The notes beneath the pieces were generated by a model. It was not told where the DNA came from. It saw nothing but the letters and a program-made list of their open reading frames with translations, and made no database searches. A program made the position numbers and the translations under genes. Positions 41,936-50,152 of a stretch of 64,000 bases of DNA are shown piece by piece. This DNA is from an uncultured Thermoanaerobaculia bacterium (lineage in GTDB: Bacteria; Acidobacteriota; Thermoanaerobaculia; Multivoradales; Multivoraceae). How positions within the stretch are numbered: the first letter of the stretch is position 1; each line of letters starts with the position of its first letter. The stretch is from contig CATOTG010000006.1 of assembly GCA_951813015.1 (NCBI GenBank), positions 558,001 to 622,000 on the forward strand. Direction: 5' to 3'.

Positions 41936-43240
41936 ATGAGATCGACCAACCGCCGCATCGTTCGAAACCTGATCTGGCTGACGGCCCTGTTCGTATGCGC
42001 CTCGGTACCGCTCGCTGCCCAGCAGGGAATCGACCTGCTGGACCCGGAGCAGGTTCTGCGGGGCGGGGCTTCGGAACCAAGGGTAACCGTCCGCGCCGTG
42101 CTGGACGAGGCCCCGACCGGTGTCGCTCGGGCGAGCCACCGCAGGGAGGAGATCCAGTACGACGACAACGAGTTCGAGAACTTTGCGGAGAACTCCGCAT
42201 TGGTACCGAATGACCAGACGTTCGACCCCAAGGTGGAGTGGGCGCAGCGTTTCGTGGTGAAGGCCGATGGCACGGTGGTGAGCGTCAGAGTGTGCTTCCT
42301 CCGGCCCGATGGCGATACGAGCAGAGCCGTGGACTTCACTCTGCGCTTTTACGCGGACGACACCGTGGCCAAGGTGAACTACCCGGGTCGCCGGAGCGGG
42401 TTGAGCTACCCCGTCGAGGCGGACATCAGGACAGCGGGGGGCCACCGCTGCTTTCGCCTGACAGGGCAACTGGTCGGCAAGTCGCTCAGAAGAGGCGCCC
42501 ACTGGGTCGGTATCGAGTGGAACCCGGCCACGAGGAAGCGTCTCGCCGGGGATCACTACACGGCTGACGACGAAGCCGAGACCGACCGGAACGGCGCCGC
42601 CGTCCACGCGACGGAGATCAGGCGCCGGACGCTGCCGGTCGCCGCAGGCACGGCCAACGATGGGTGGTTGGACGGCCGCACCAACAGCGCTCTGACGACC
42701 AGCGGCCTCAAGGCAATCGGCGTCAGCCTGGTGCTCGAAACGACGCACCCCGCCGACCCGGACCCCGACCCGGACCCCGACCCCGACCCCGATCCGGACC
42801 CCGACCCCGATCCCGACCCGGACCCGGACCCCGACCCCGAACCGGATCCCGACCCGGGTATCCACGTTCCGCCGCCCCTCGGCCAGGGCTATTCCGATTG
42901 CCGGCCTACAGTGGCGCCGCTCACCTTCGAGGGCAACGTCAAGGTCAGCCTCTGCTACGAGACGGCGATGGGAGAGAAGGGCGACGCGACTGCCGTTTAC
43001 GGGTCCGACAACTCGGGCCTGCTCTACTTCTTCCAGCCCGACAACGCAGAGGTCTTCGTCAAGGTGCTCGACGGCTGCCGCATCAACCAGCACCGCTGGG
43101 TCTATGTGGCGCCGTTGACCGACGTGGCGTTCAACATGAACATCAACGACGGCCGGAACCCGACGTGGACCTACCACAACAAGCAGGGTGATCAGGGCGA
43201 GATCAGGGCCAGCCTCATGGCCTTCCCCTGCGTCCAGTAG
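41936..43240 (+). CDS. Secreted protein with Asp-Pro repeat linker and C-terminal module
   Basis: A 434-residue exported protein of unknown function. The signal peptide (LIWLTALFVCASVPLAAQ) is followed by a 250-residue beta-rich region (QRFVVKADGTVVSVRVCFLR; RFYADDTVAKVNY). Then comes a 34-residue (Asp-Pro)n linker and one copy of the same C-terminal module as the flanking proteases (LYFFQPDNAEVFVKVLDGC, HRWVYVAPLTDVAFN). The ATG at 41936 has GGAAAGGGAAG just upstream. It lies between the two metalloproteases and may share their export or surface attachment. Confidence 0.75.
   Translation: MRSTNRRIVRNLIWLTALFVCASVPLAAQQGIDLLDPEQVLRGGASEPRVTVRAVLDEAPTGVARASHRREEIQYDDNEFENFAENSALVPNDQTFDPKVEWAQRFVVKADGTVVSVRVCFLRPDGDTSRAVDFTLRFYADDTVAKVNYPGRRSGLSYPVEADIRTAGGHRCFRLTGQLVGKSLRRGAHWVGIEWNPATRKRLAGDHYTADDEAETDRNGAAVHATEIRRRTLPVAAGTANDGWLDGRTNSALTTSGLKAIGVSLVLETTHPADPDPDPDPDPDPDPDPDPDPDPDPDPDPEPDPDPGIHVPPPLGQGYSDCRPTVAPLTFEGNVKVSLCYETAMGEKGDATAVYGSDNSGLLYFFQPDNAEVFVKVLDGCRINQHRWVYVAPLTDVAFNMNINDGRNPTWTYHNKQGDQGEIRASLMAFPCVQ
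42755..42856 (+). repeat. Hexanucleotide (Asp-Pro)17 tract
   Basis: 102 bp of GACCCS/GATCCS hexamers encoding alternating Asp-Pro with one Glu-Pro. Changes in unit number would keep the frame, so only linker length would vary. Confidence 0.9.
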
Positions 43241-43270
43241 GCACGAACCAAGCGGGCCGGCCGCCCGTCA

Positions 43271-43463
43271 CTGGGTGCGCCGGCTCCCTGGCGCGCGGTG
43301 GGCGGTGCCAAGCTCCTCACCTTCGTTTTCGAGTGCCGCGAGTAGCGAACAACCGGTTGCGACGGCCTGCCATCCGTGCGCCCGATGGCGGGCGCACGGA
43401 CTGGTTCACTGGTCGCGCCAGGCGCGACCCGGGTTCTGGCCGGCATCTGGCGCGCGGGCGCCT
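43271..43463 (+). repeat. Family A repeats: head fragment and full form
   Basis: A head fragment CTGGGTGCGCCGGC at 43271, then from 43355 the full form: GCGACGGCCTGCCATCCG, GTGCGCCC-GATGGC-GGGCGCAC, ACTGGTTCACTGGTCGCG palindrome and TTCTGGCCGGCATC. The full copy lies in the 5' coding part of the second metalloprotease gene. Confidence 0.85.
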
Positions 43464-45234
43464 TCTCGCCCGGACCTGGCGGTCATGCAGCGCCGCCCTG
43501 TTCCTCCTCACGATCGCCGCGGCGCCCGCGGCGGCGCTCGTCTACGTCCTGCCGACGGACGAGTCCCTCGTGGACCGGTCTCCGGTCATCGTGTTCGGCG
43601 AGGTCCGGTCGGTCGCGCCGGTACTGGCCGGCGGCCTGCCGTTCAGCGACTGCGAGGTCGAGGTCGAGGAGGTGCTGAAGGGCTTCGTTCCCGGCGGCAC
43701 GATCCTCGTTCGCCAGCCGGGCGGCCGCGGGCCGGACGGACTGGTCGGCTCGATCATGGGCCTGCCGGCCCTCGCCGAGGGCGACCGGGTGCTGCTCTTC
43801 CTCGATCCGGCGAACGCCGTCTACCGGACGGTCGAGTTGTCCCTCGGCATGTTCTTCGAGGCGCCGTTGCCCGGCGGCACCGTGCTGTTGCGCGAGGCGT
43901 CGCTGGTCGAGGACATGTCCGTGCCCGGCAGCTCGGCAGCGCAGCGGCAGTCGAACCAGCTGCGCGAGGCGGAACCGTTCCGGCGCTGGATCGCCGACCG
44001 CGCCAGCGGTCTCGAACGGCCGGCGGACTACTTCGCGCCTGAACTGGGCGAGAACCCGGCAGCGGTCGCCGAGGCGTTCCGGCTCACCGTGTCGCCGGGC
44101 GAGTGCGACCGCGCCGGCCTCCCCGTCCGCTGGAGGGAGTTCGACCGCGGCCGGAGCGTCGGTCTGGTGGTCCAGGCCGGAGGTCAGCCCGGTGTGCCCG
44201 GCGGCGGCATGGCCCAGGTGCGTGCCGCGATGCGGGCCTGGAACAACGATCCGGGAAGCCGTACACGTCTGATCAGCCTTGGCAGGTCGAACGAGGAGTT
44301 CTCCCTCCGTTTCGACGAGCAGAACTCGATCACCTTCGAGGATCCGCACGACGAGATTCCGGGCTCCTTCACTCCGGGGCTCGGCGGCGTTCTGGCGATC
44401 AACTGGGTGTTCTTCTACTGCAACCAGGCGACCGAGCCGCACCGGATCCCGGGGGGCGGATCGGGACAGGCGCTGGCGATCGTCGAGTCGAACATCACGA
44501 CGCAAGACGGGTTCGAGGACTGGCTGGCCACCAAGGCGACCCCACGCCGCGACCTGGAGGAGATCATGGGTCACGAACTCGGGCACGCGCTGGGGATCGG
44601 CCATGCCTGCAGTCCCCTGGGCGGCGGCCCTGCCTGCGATGCGTTGACGGACGAGGCCCTGATGCGCGCGACCGCCCACGGCGACGGGCGCGGCGCCGCG
44701 CTGAACAGCGATGATCTGGCCGCGGCGCGGCACCTCTATCCGGACCCGGCCTACGACCCCGACCCCGACCCCGATCCCGACCCCGATCCCGACCCCGACC
44801 CCGATCCCGACCCCGACCCCGATCCCGACCCCGATCCCGACCCGAACCCCGATCCGTTCCCCTACCCGCCGACGGGCCCGGGGTACGCGAATTGCCGTCC
44901 CGAGACCGTGCCGCTCGTGTTCGCGGGAGGGTACGAAGTGGGCATGTGCTACGAGACGCCGTCCGGTGACACCGCCGAGGCGAAGTCCGGCATCTGGGCC
45001 TCGTCCGAGTCGGGCCTGCTCTGGTTCTTCAGCCGCGGCAACGCGGAAGTCCTGATCAAGGTGCTCGACGGATGCGCCCTCAACGGCCACTACTGGGTCT
45101 TCGTGGCGCCCGTCACCGACGTGGCCTTCAATCTCTATGTCCGAAACAGCGAGGGCCACACCTGGCCCTACTACAACCGCCAGGGAGAAGCGGCGGCAGC
45201 CCGGAAAGACATTTCCGCCTTCCGCTGCAACTGA
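43333..45234 (+). CDS. Secreted matrixin-like metalloprotease, paralogue with Asp-Pro linker
   Basis: A 633-residue paralogue of the protease at 39336. The zinc site HELGHALGIGH and surrounding 330 residues are nearly identical. In place of the FN3 domain it has a 34-residue (Asp-Pro)n linker and a single C-terminal module (LWFFSRGNAEVLIKVLDGC). The signal peptide core SAALFLLTIAAAPAAA is preceded by about 45 residues that translate a family A repeat, so the native start seems to have been displaced; the GTG at 43333 is the first usable codon in frame. A nearer start was not found. Function is presumably extracellular proteolysis. Confidence 0.82.
   Translation: MPRVANNRLRRPAIRAPDGGRTDWFTGRARRDPGSGRHLARGRLLARTWRSCSAALFLLTIAAAPAAALVYVLPTDESLVDRSPVIVFGEVRSVAPVLAGGLPFSDCEVEVEEVLKGFVPGGTILVRQPGGRGPDGLVGSIMGLPALAEGDRVLLFLDPANAVYRTVELSLGMFFEAPLPGGTVLLREASLVEDMSVPGSSAAQRQSNQLREAEPFRRWIADRASGLERPADYFAPELGENPAAVAEAFRLTVSPGECDRAGLPVRWREFDRGRSVGLVVQAGGQPGVPGGGMAQVRAAMRAWNNDPGSRTRLISLGRSNEEFSLRFDEQNSITFEDPHDEIPGSFTPGLGGVLAINWVFFYCNQATEPHRIPGGGSGQALAIVESNITTQDGFEDWLATKATPRRDLEEIMGHELGHALGIGHACSPLGGGPACDALTDEALMRATAHGDGRGAALNSDDLAAARHLYPDPAYDPDPDPDPDPDPDPDPDPDPDPDPDPDPDPNPDPFPYPPTGPGYANCRPETVPLVFAGGYEVGMCYETPSGDTAEAKSGIWASSESGLLWFFSRGNAEVLIKVLDGCALNGHYWVFVAPVTDVAFNLYVRNSEGHTWPYYNRQGEAAAARKDISAFRCN
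43708..44696 (+). repeat. 989-bp near-identical block, copy 2
   Basis: Partner of 39633-40621. Identity ends abruptly where the first gene continues to its FN3 domain and this gene to its Asp-Pro linker. Confidence 0.9.
44755..44856 (+). repeat. Hexanucleotide (Asp-Pro)17 tract
   Basis: 102 bp, the same length as the tract at 42755 but with a more regular GACCCCGATCCC order and one Asn-Pro. Confidence 0.9.
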
Positions 45235-45243
45235 CTTCCGCGG

Positions 45244-45319
45244 CCGGGTGCGCCGGCCGTTGCGCCTGCCCTTCTGGCCCGCGGCCAGGTCCGCCGGGCC
45301 CTCTGGCCCGGCATCCGCA
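45244..45319 (+). repeat. Family A repeat, short forms in tandem
   Basis: CCGGGTGCGCCGGCC, then CTTCTGGCCCGCGGCC, then CCGCCGGGCCCTCTGGCCCG and GCATCCGC. It fills the gap before the glycosyltransferase gene. Confidence 0.7.
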
Positions 45320-45350
45320 GCTCCACCCCCGTCCTGTAGCGTCACCGACC

Positions 45351-46514
45351 ATGCGGATCGCCGTTGTCTGGAACCACGGCACTCCCCTCAGCCAGTGCTC
45401 GTTCCGGTTCGAGGAGTACATCCGCGGCCTGGAGCAACTCGGCCACGAGGCGTTCGTCGTCTGCCCGCAGTTGTCCGACGACGGATTCCCCGTGCCGACC
45501 TTCAGTCCGCCGCTTGGCGAGGGCCTGGCGAACCGGGAGTTCTGGCTCGACCTCAAGGTGGAGGCCGCGATCGTGCCGTCCTTTCACCAGATGTCCCATC
45601 TGCTCGAGCTGCTGGTGGAGACCGGCGTGCGCACGATCGCGTTGGGCGACTCGGACGGGCAGATGGGGTTGCGCGCCTTCCCGCTCGCCACGATGAGGCG
45701 GATGGTCTACGCCGGTGTTTCCGACCGCCGCGTTCGGCGCCGGCAGTTCGCGAAGCTCGCCGTGCGTTACCTGCGTTCGTTTCAACGCCGGGATCCGCTC
45801 GACGCCGAGTTCCTGCGCAGCGCCCGCTTCTCCGATGTGCTGATCCTGGGCAACGCGGAGTCGCGCGACCATTTCCGCCGGTTCCTGCGCAAGGCCGGCG
45901 CCTGCGACCGCGCGGACCGCGTCCACGTGGCGCCGCTCGCGATCAACCGGGTCTTCTGCGAGTTCCCCGACCTCGGCCGGGAGCGCCGCGGCCTGGTGGC
46001 GATCGGGCGCTGGGACGACCCGCAGAAGAACGCGCCGCTGCTGGCCCGGGCGCTTCGCCGCTACCTCGACGGCGCGGGTGACGAAAGCGATGCGCCCGTC
46101 CACATCTTCGGACCCGGCGGGGACGAGCACTTCCGGAACCTCTGCGGGCGGTACCCGAACGTGATCCACCACGGTCCGCAGCACCCGCCGGTGCTGGCCG
46201 AGGCCCTCGCGGGCAGCCGCTCGATCGTCTTCTCCTCGCGCTGGGAGGGCTCCCCCCACGCCGGCTGCGAGGCCCTCTCCATGGGCGCGACGATCGTCGG
46301 CACGCCGATCCCGAGCCTGCGGAGCTGGTCCGAAGACGGCGCGTACGGCCGGGTCGCCTCCGCCCACCGCGCGGGTCCCCTGGCCAGCGCGATCGCCGAC
46401 GAGCAGGCTGCGTGGCGCCGCGGCGAGCGAGACCCGGTTAGCATCGCCGCCGTGTGGCGCGAACGAAGCTGCGGCCGCGGTGTCTGCGAAGCAATGCTGG
46501 CGCCCCTGTCGTGA
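45351..46514 (+). CDS. Glycosyltransferase, GT4-like
   Basis: A 387-residue GT-B type glycosyltransferase. The N-terminal half starts RIAVVWNHGTPLSQCSFRFEEYIRGLEQLGH, typical of retaining GT4 enzymes that bind the acceptor there. The C-terminal half has GLVAIGRWDDPQKNAPLLARAL, VHIFGPGGDEHF and SSRWEGSPHAGCEALSMGATIVGT, the donor-binding E-x7-E-like region. Sugar and acceptor are unknown. The ATG at 45351 follows a repeat-filled gap. It is the first of a cluster with radical SAM and oxidoreductase genes, so a modified glycan or glycoconjugate is plausible. Confidence 0.82.
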   Translation: MRIAVVWNHGTPLSQCSFRFEEYIRGLEQLGHEAFVVCPQLSDDGFPVPTFSPPLGEGLANREFWLDLKVEAAIVPSFHQMSHLLELLVETGVRTIALGDSDGQMGLRAFPLATMRRMVYAGVSDRRVRRRQFAKLAVRYLRSFQRRDPLDAEFLRSARFSDVLILGNAESRDHFRRFLRKAGACDRADRVHVAPLAINRVFCEFPDLGRERRGLVAIGRWDDPQKNAPLLARALRRYLDGAGDESDAPVHIFGPGGDEHFRNLCGRYPNVIHHGPQHPPVLAEALAGSRSIVFSSRWEGSPHAGCEALSMGATIVGTPIPSLRSWSEDGAYGRVASAHRAGPLASAIADEQAAWRRGERDPVSIAAVWRERSCGRGVCEAMLAPLS

Positions 46515-46515
46515 C

Positions 46516-46686
46516 CACCACCGGGAAGCTGCCGGTTCCGAGGAAAACGGCAAAGCCGTTTCCCGCCGGACCTTGGGAGACCGGCAGACCGGTTTCCCAC
46601 AGCTACCGCAGCCTCGACCACTGCTTGCCTCTCGGACGGCCTCGGACAGGGACCAGAATCCACCCGCCAAAGGTACAGGTGCGTCG
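46516..46686 (-). repeat. Family B repeat, copy 1 (inverted to copy 2)
   Basis: About 170 bp. Landmarks on the plus strand are GGGAAGCTGCCGGTTCC, a GGAAAACGGCAAAGCCGTTT hairpin, GGTTTCCCACAGCTACCGCA, CCTCGGACAGGGACCAGAAT and a GGTACAGGTGC end. It matches the reverse complement of 50153-50327 along its length. It lies between the glycosyltransferase and radical SAM genes. Confidence 0.85.
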
Positions 46687-46703
46687 GCCTCCGCCGCTCC
46701 GCC

Positions 46704-46738
46704 ATTGGGTGTGCCGGCCCTCTGGCCGGCATCCGCGT
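46704..46738 (+). repeat. Family A repeat, short form
   Basis: ATTGGGTGTGCCGGCCCTC followed by TGGCCGGCATCCGCG, directly before the radical SAM start. In the downstream frame it would read GVPALWPASA. Confidence 0.75.
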
Positions 46739-46755
46739 CCAGCCTGGTGACGTCA

Positions 46756-49110
46756 ATGTTCCTGCTCCAGCGCCGACCCCTCGAGGTCATCCTCGACACG
46801 ACCGAGCGCTGCAACCTGAAGTGCAAGATGTGCTACTTCTCGGCGGTCGACCGGCTGCAGTTCCCGCCTTTCGACCGCAGCCTGTCGCGCACCGGCATGA
46901 TGCCGCCGGAGACCTTCAGCCGTATCGCGGCCGACCTCTTTCCGCGCGCTCACCGCGTCGCGCTCGGCTGCGCCGCCGAGCCCCTGGTTCACCCGAAGTT
47001 CATCGACCTCGTCCGCGAGGCGGGGAGCTACGGCATCCCCGATCTCTGGTTCCCCACCAACCTGCTGCCGCTCACTCCGCCCAAGGCGGAGGCGATCTGC
47101 GAAGCGGGCGTGAAGACGGTCGGCGTGTCGATGGACGGCACCCGGCCCGAGACCTACGAGGCGATCCGGGTCGGCGCGACCTTCGCCCGGCTGACGCGCT
47201 GCTTCGACCTCCTGAACGACGTCCGGCGGGGCGGCGCGACCCGCCTGCGCCTGATCTTCGTCTGGATGCGGACGAACCGCGCCGACCTCGCCGATCTGCC
47301 GCGCTTCGCGGAGGAAGTCGGCGCCAGCGAGCTCGACGTGCGGTTCGTCACGCCGACCGCGCACGTCACCGCGGAGGACGAACTGCTCGACGACGAGGAT
47401 CCGGGGGCTCTGCGGGCCGAGCTGGCGGCCACCGCCGAGGACGCGGCCGCCCGGGGCCTGAAGCTCGTCTCCTACCCGGACTTCGACGACGGCGGCCCGA
47501 TCGGCCTCCGCGGCCACCTGCTCCGCTGGCGCGCCGGGCTCTACGACCGCCGCCGCCTGCGCGGCCGGGTCCGCACCGCGGTCGCGGGTTGCGCCTGGCC
47601 CCGCCACACCGTCGTCGTGCGGCCGAACGGCGCCGTCTCCCCTTGCATCTTCTGGGAAGACCAGCCGATCGGCCTCTATCCCGAGACGACCCTCGCCGAA
47701 GTGGAGCGTTCGCCGCTCCTGTCCTCGATCACCGACGGCCTGCGCACCGGCAATTTCTGCGGCACCTGCCGCACCTGCTCCGAGCGCAAGCACGCCCTCT
47801 ACTTCCGCCTCCAGTGGCGCCAGCAGGTCGAAGAACGCCTCGAACAACTCGGCCCCGGCCCCGGCGCCGCCGGCCTCGTCCCGACTGCCGAAGCCTCGCC
47901 ACCGGATGCGCCGGCCTCTCCGGGTCCGCCGCCGGATGCGCCGGCCTCAACGGATCTACCGCCGGGTGCGCCGGCCTCTCTGGATCCGCCACCGGATGCA
48001 CCGGCCTTGACGGATCCGCCACCAGGTGCGGCGGCCTCTCCGGATCCGCCACTGGATGCGCCGGCCTTGACGAATCCGCCGCCGAATGCGCCGGCCAGCA
48101 GCGGCGGATCTTCTGACCCGCGGAGCAAGCGCGCGATGCCGCGCAGCGGCGCGCCCGAGGCGCCAGTCCCGAGTTGGGGCCTTCCCTCCGAGCTGCGCGC
48201 CGCCTCCTCCGCCCCCACCCCCGCCGACTGGATCGCCGAGCACGCCCCCTCCCAACCCCACGACCGCGTCCTCCTCATCGGCGACGAAGCCTGGGCCGCG
48301 GAACTCCTCAGAACCGGCTTCGCCACCCACGTCGACATCGCCCTGTCCCGAACTCCGCCACCGGGCACGCCGGCCTGCCATCCGCGCGCCCGCGGACGGG
48401 CGCAGGGACCGGTTCGCGGGTCCGCGCCACCCGGGTTCCGGCCGGCATCCGGCGCGCCGGCCTCAGGCGCCGCCGAGCCGCCGCCCATCCAGCGCCTCTT
48501 CCTCGACCCCCGCCGCCCCGAACTCCCCCCAGGCGCCTACCAGGCCGTTTGCTCCATCGGCGGGTTCTCCGCCCACCTGCGGCTGGAGCGGCTGCTCACT
48601 GCAATCCTCGACGCGCTGGAACCTGGGGGCAGATTGATCGTAGATGACTATGTGGGTCCGTCCAGACACCAGTGGAACGGCCGGGCCGGCGTTTTGGCCG
48701 CCGAGGCTTTTCGCCGGCTTCCGGCCGCCGCGCGCCGACTCGACCGCCTGCCACTGCCTCCGCTCGCGGGTGACTGCGCCCGCGCCATCCGTTCTCGAGA
48801 CCTGGGGCGCCTGATCCGCACCGGCTTCCAGGTCGAATCCGCCCGCCGCTACGGCGGCGATCTGTTTGCCCCTCTGAGTTCCTGCGTGGACTGGCGCCAG
48901 GTGTCCGCCGACGACCGGCAGCGCCTGGCGAAAGGCTCCGGCCGCTCTAGAGCCCACTACGCGATCAGCGTCGCCCGGCCGCGCAGCGGCCCGGCCAGGC
49001 GGTTCGCCCGGTGGCGCTATCGGGTCGGGCCGAAGGTCCGCCGGGTGCTCATCTACGAGCCGCGCAGGGCACGGGACCTGGTCCTCCAGGCGCTGCGAGG
49101 GGAGATCTAG
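46756..49110 (+). CDS. Radical SAM-methyltransferase fusion with repeat-derived linker
   Basis: A 784-residue protein. Residues 1-370 form a radical SAM enzyme: C19, C23 and C26 in ERCNLKCKMCYFS bind the 4Fe-4S cluster. A C-terminal Cys-rich part, CAWPRHTVVVRPNGAVSPC and CGTCRTCSERKH, resembles SPASM or twitch auxiliary sites. A 70-residue Pro/Ala linker is a tandem array of 10-residue units. Residues about 475-700 look like a class I methyltransferase fold (DRVLLIGDEAWAAELL; LEPGGRLIVDDYVG), broken by a translated family A repeat. The chemistry is unknown. The ATG at 46756 was chosen because the conserved region begins directly there; a GTG at 46747 is possible. The Gfo/Idh gene follows after 2 bp. 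Confidence 0.8.
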   Translation: MFLLQRRPLEVILDTTERCNLKCKMCYFSAVDRLQFPPFDRSLSRTGMMPPETFSRIAADLFPRAHRVALGCAAEPLVHPKFIDLVREAGSYGIPDLWFPTNLLPLTPPKAEAICEAGVKTVGVSMDGTRPETYEAIRVGATFARLTRCFDLLNDVRRGGATRLRLIFVWMRTNRADLADLPRFAEEVGASELDVRFVTPTAHVTAEDELLDDEDPGALRAELAATAEDAAARGLKLVSYPDFDDGGPIGLRGHLLRWRAGLYDRRRLRGRVRTAVAGCAWPRHTVVVRPNGAVSPCIFWEDQPIGLYPETTLAEVERSPLLSSITDGLRTGNFCGTCRTCSERKHALYFRLQWRQQVEERLEQLGPGPGAAGLVPTAEASPPDAPASPGPPPDAPASTDLPPGAPASLDPPPDAPALTDPPPGAAASPDPPLDAPALTNPPPNAPASSGGSSDPRSKRAMPRSGAPEAPVPSWGLPSELRAASSAPTPADWIAEHAPSQPHDRVLLIGDEAWAAELLRTGFATHVDIALSRTPPPGTPACHPRARGRAQGPVRGSAPPGFRPASGAPASGAAEPPPIQRLFLDPRRPELPPGAYQAVCSIGGFSAHLRLERLLTAILDALEPGGRLIVDDYVGPSRHQWNGRAGVLAAEAFRRLPAAARRLDRLPLPPLAGDCARAIRSRDLGRLIRTGFQVESARRYGGDLFAPLSSCVDWRQVSADDRQRLAKGSGRSRAHYAISVARPRSGPARRFARWRYRVGPKVRRVLIYEPRRARDLVLQALRGEI
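47899..48108 (+). repeat. Seven-unit 30-bp tandem repeat in coding sequence
   Basis: Seven 30-bp units such as CCACCGGATGCGCCGGCCTC + TCCGGGTCCG, encoding PPDAPASPGP-like decapeptides. Each unit contains the family A head core GGRTGCGCCGGCC, suggesting expansion of an inserted repeat. It forms the linker between the two enzyme domains. Confidence 0.9.
48361..48462 (+). repeat. Family A repeat, full form, translated in frame
   Basis: CCGGGCACGCCGGCCTGCCA, GCGCGCCC-GCGGAC-GGGCGCAG, GACCGGTTCGCGGGTCCGCG, CCACCCGGGTTCCGGCCGGC and an ATCCGGCGCGCC end. It is read as PACHPRARGRAQGPVRGS then APPGFRPASGAP within the methyltransferase half. Confidence 0.88.
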
Positions 49111-49112
49111 TC

Positions 49113-50150
49113 GTGAAACCAGGCGTTCGTTGGGGAATCCTCGGCCCGGGCGCCATCGCGCGCTCCTTTGCTACGGCCATCGATGCGTTGGAAGGCCATC
49201 AGATCACCGCTACCGGCAGCCGCGACCCCGACCGGGCCGTTGCCTTCAATGCCGAGCGCAACTACGGCGCCGAGGTCGGGAGCTACGAGCAGGTGGCGAG
49301 CAGCGACTCGGTCGACGCCGTGTACGTCGCGACGCCTCATCCCGGCCACCTGGAGCACGCTTCGCTGGCGCTCCGGCAGGGCAAGGCGGTCCTGTGCGAA
49401 AAGCCGCTCACCGTCAACGCGTCGGAGGCCCGGGCGATGTGCGACCTCGCCAAAAAGAAGAGGGTTCTGCTGATGGAGGCCATGTGGAGCCGCTTCCTGC
49501 CGGCGACCCGACGCGTCGAGGGCTGGCTGGCCAGCGGCGCGATTGGCGAACCGCGAAAGCTCGCGGCCTCCTTCGGTTTCCGGGCCCCGTTCGATCCGAA
49601 GAGCCGGCTCTACGACCCCGAACTTGCCGGCGGCAGCCTGCTCGACATCGGTTGCTACACGCTCTCCCTCGCCGCGCTCGTCTTCGGACAGGCGTTGATC
49701 GGCGCCGAAGGCCCAAGAATCGAGGTCACGGCGGAACTCGCCCCGACCGGAGTCGACCAGCACTGCCACATCGTGCTGAGGTTCCCGTCCGGCGCCGAGG
49801 CGAATCTCCAATGCTCGATCGATCGTCAGACCGACCACACCGCCGCGATCCAGGGCACCGAAGGCGGCATCGCGCTCGAGGAGTTCTGGCGCGCCCGGCG
49901 GGCAGTCCTCTACCGCAACTCGATTCGCGCCGCGACCTCCGAGTTCCCCTTCCTCGCCAACGGCTACGAGTACCAGGCGATGGAAGTCGAACGCCTGCTG
50001 CGTGAAGGGGCGATCGAAAGCCCCCTGTTGCCCCACGCCGAATCGATCGCCCTGATGGAACGCATGGACGAGATCCGCCGGCGCATCGGCGTGCAGTACC
50101 CCTTCGAGAGCACAATCGGCGTCACCGAGACAGTCGGAGAGCCGAACTAG
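49113..50150 (+). CDS. Gfo/Idh/MocA family oxidoreductase
   Basis: A 345-residue NAD(P)-dependent dehydrogenase acting on sugars, polyols or related compounds. The Rossmann fold opens RWGILGPGAIARSFATAI, with VDAVYVATPHPGHLEHASLAL and the catalytic CEKPLTVNASEA motif. The C-terminal domain has MEAMWSRFLPATRRV and GGSLLDIGCYTLSL. The GTG at 49113 has AGGGGAG upstream and lies 2 bp after the radical SAM fusion gene, so they form one operon. With the glycosyltransferase this suggests sugar modification. A family B repeat follows the stop. Confidence 0.92.
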   Translation: MKPGVRWGILGPGAIARSFATAIDALEGHQITATGSRDPDRAVAFNAERNYGAEVGSYEQVASSDSVDAVYVATPHPGHLEHASLALRQGKAVLCEKPLTVNASEARAMCDLAKKKRVLLMEAMWSRFLPATRRVEGWLASGAIGEPRKLAASFGFRAPFDPKSRLYDPELAGGSLLDIGCYTLSLAALVFGQALIGAEGPRIEVTAELAPTGVDQHCHIVLRFPSGAEANLQCSIDRQTDHTAAIQGTEGGIALEEFWRARRAVLYRNSIRAATSEFPFLANGYEYQAMEVERLLREGAIESPLLPHAESIALMERMDEIRRRIGVQYPFESTIGVTETVGEPN

Positions 50151-50152
50151 CC

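Noticed and set aside
39078..42200. A 1040-codon minus-strand open frame opposite the metalloprotease
   Set aside because: It recurs opposite the paralogue because the DNA is duplicated, and has no family features.
42755..44856. Regular short repeats suggestive of a CRISPR array
   Set aside because: They are hexanucleotide Asp-Pro codons without unique spacers, in frame within secreted protein genes.
46480..46755. An extended N-terminus for the radical SAM protein
   Set aside because: The upstream codons translate families A and B repeats and overlap the glycosyltransferase end; the conserved region begins at 46756.
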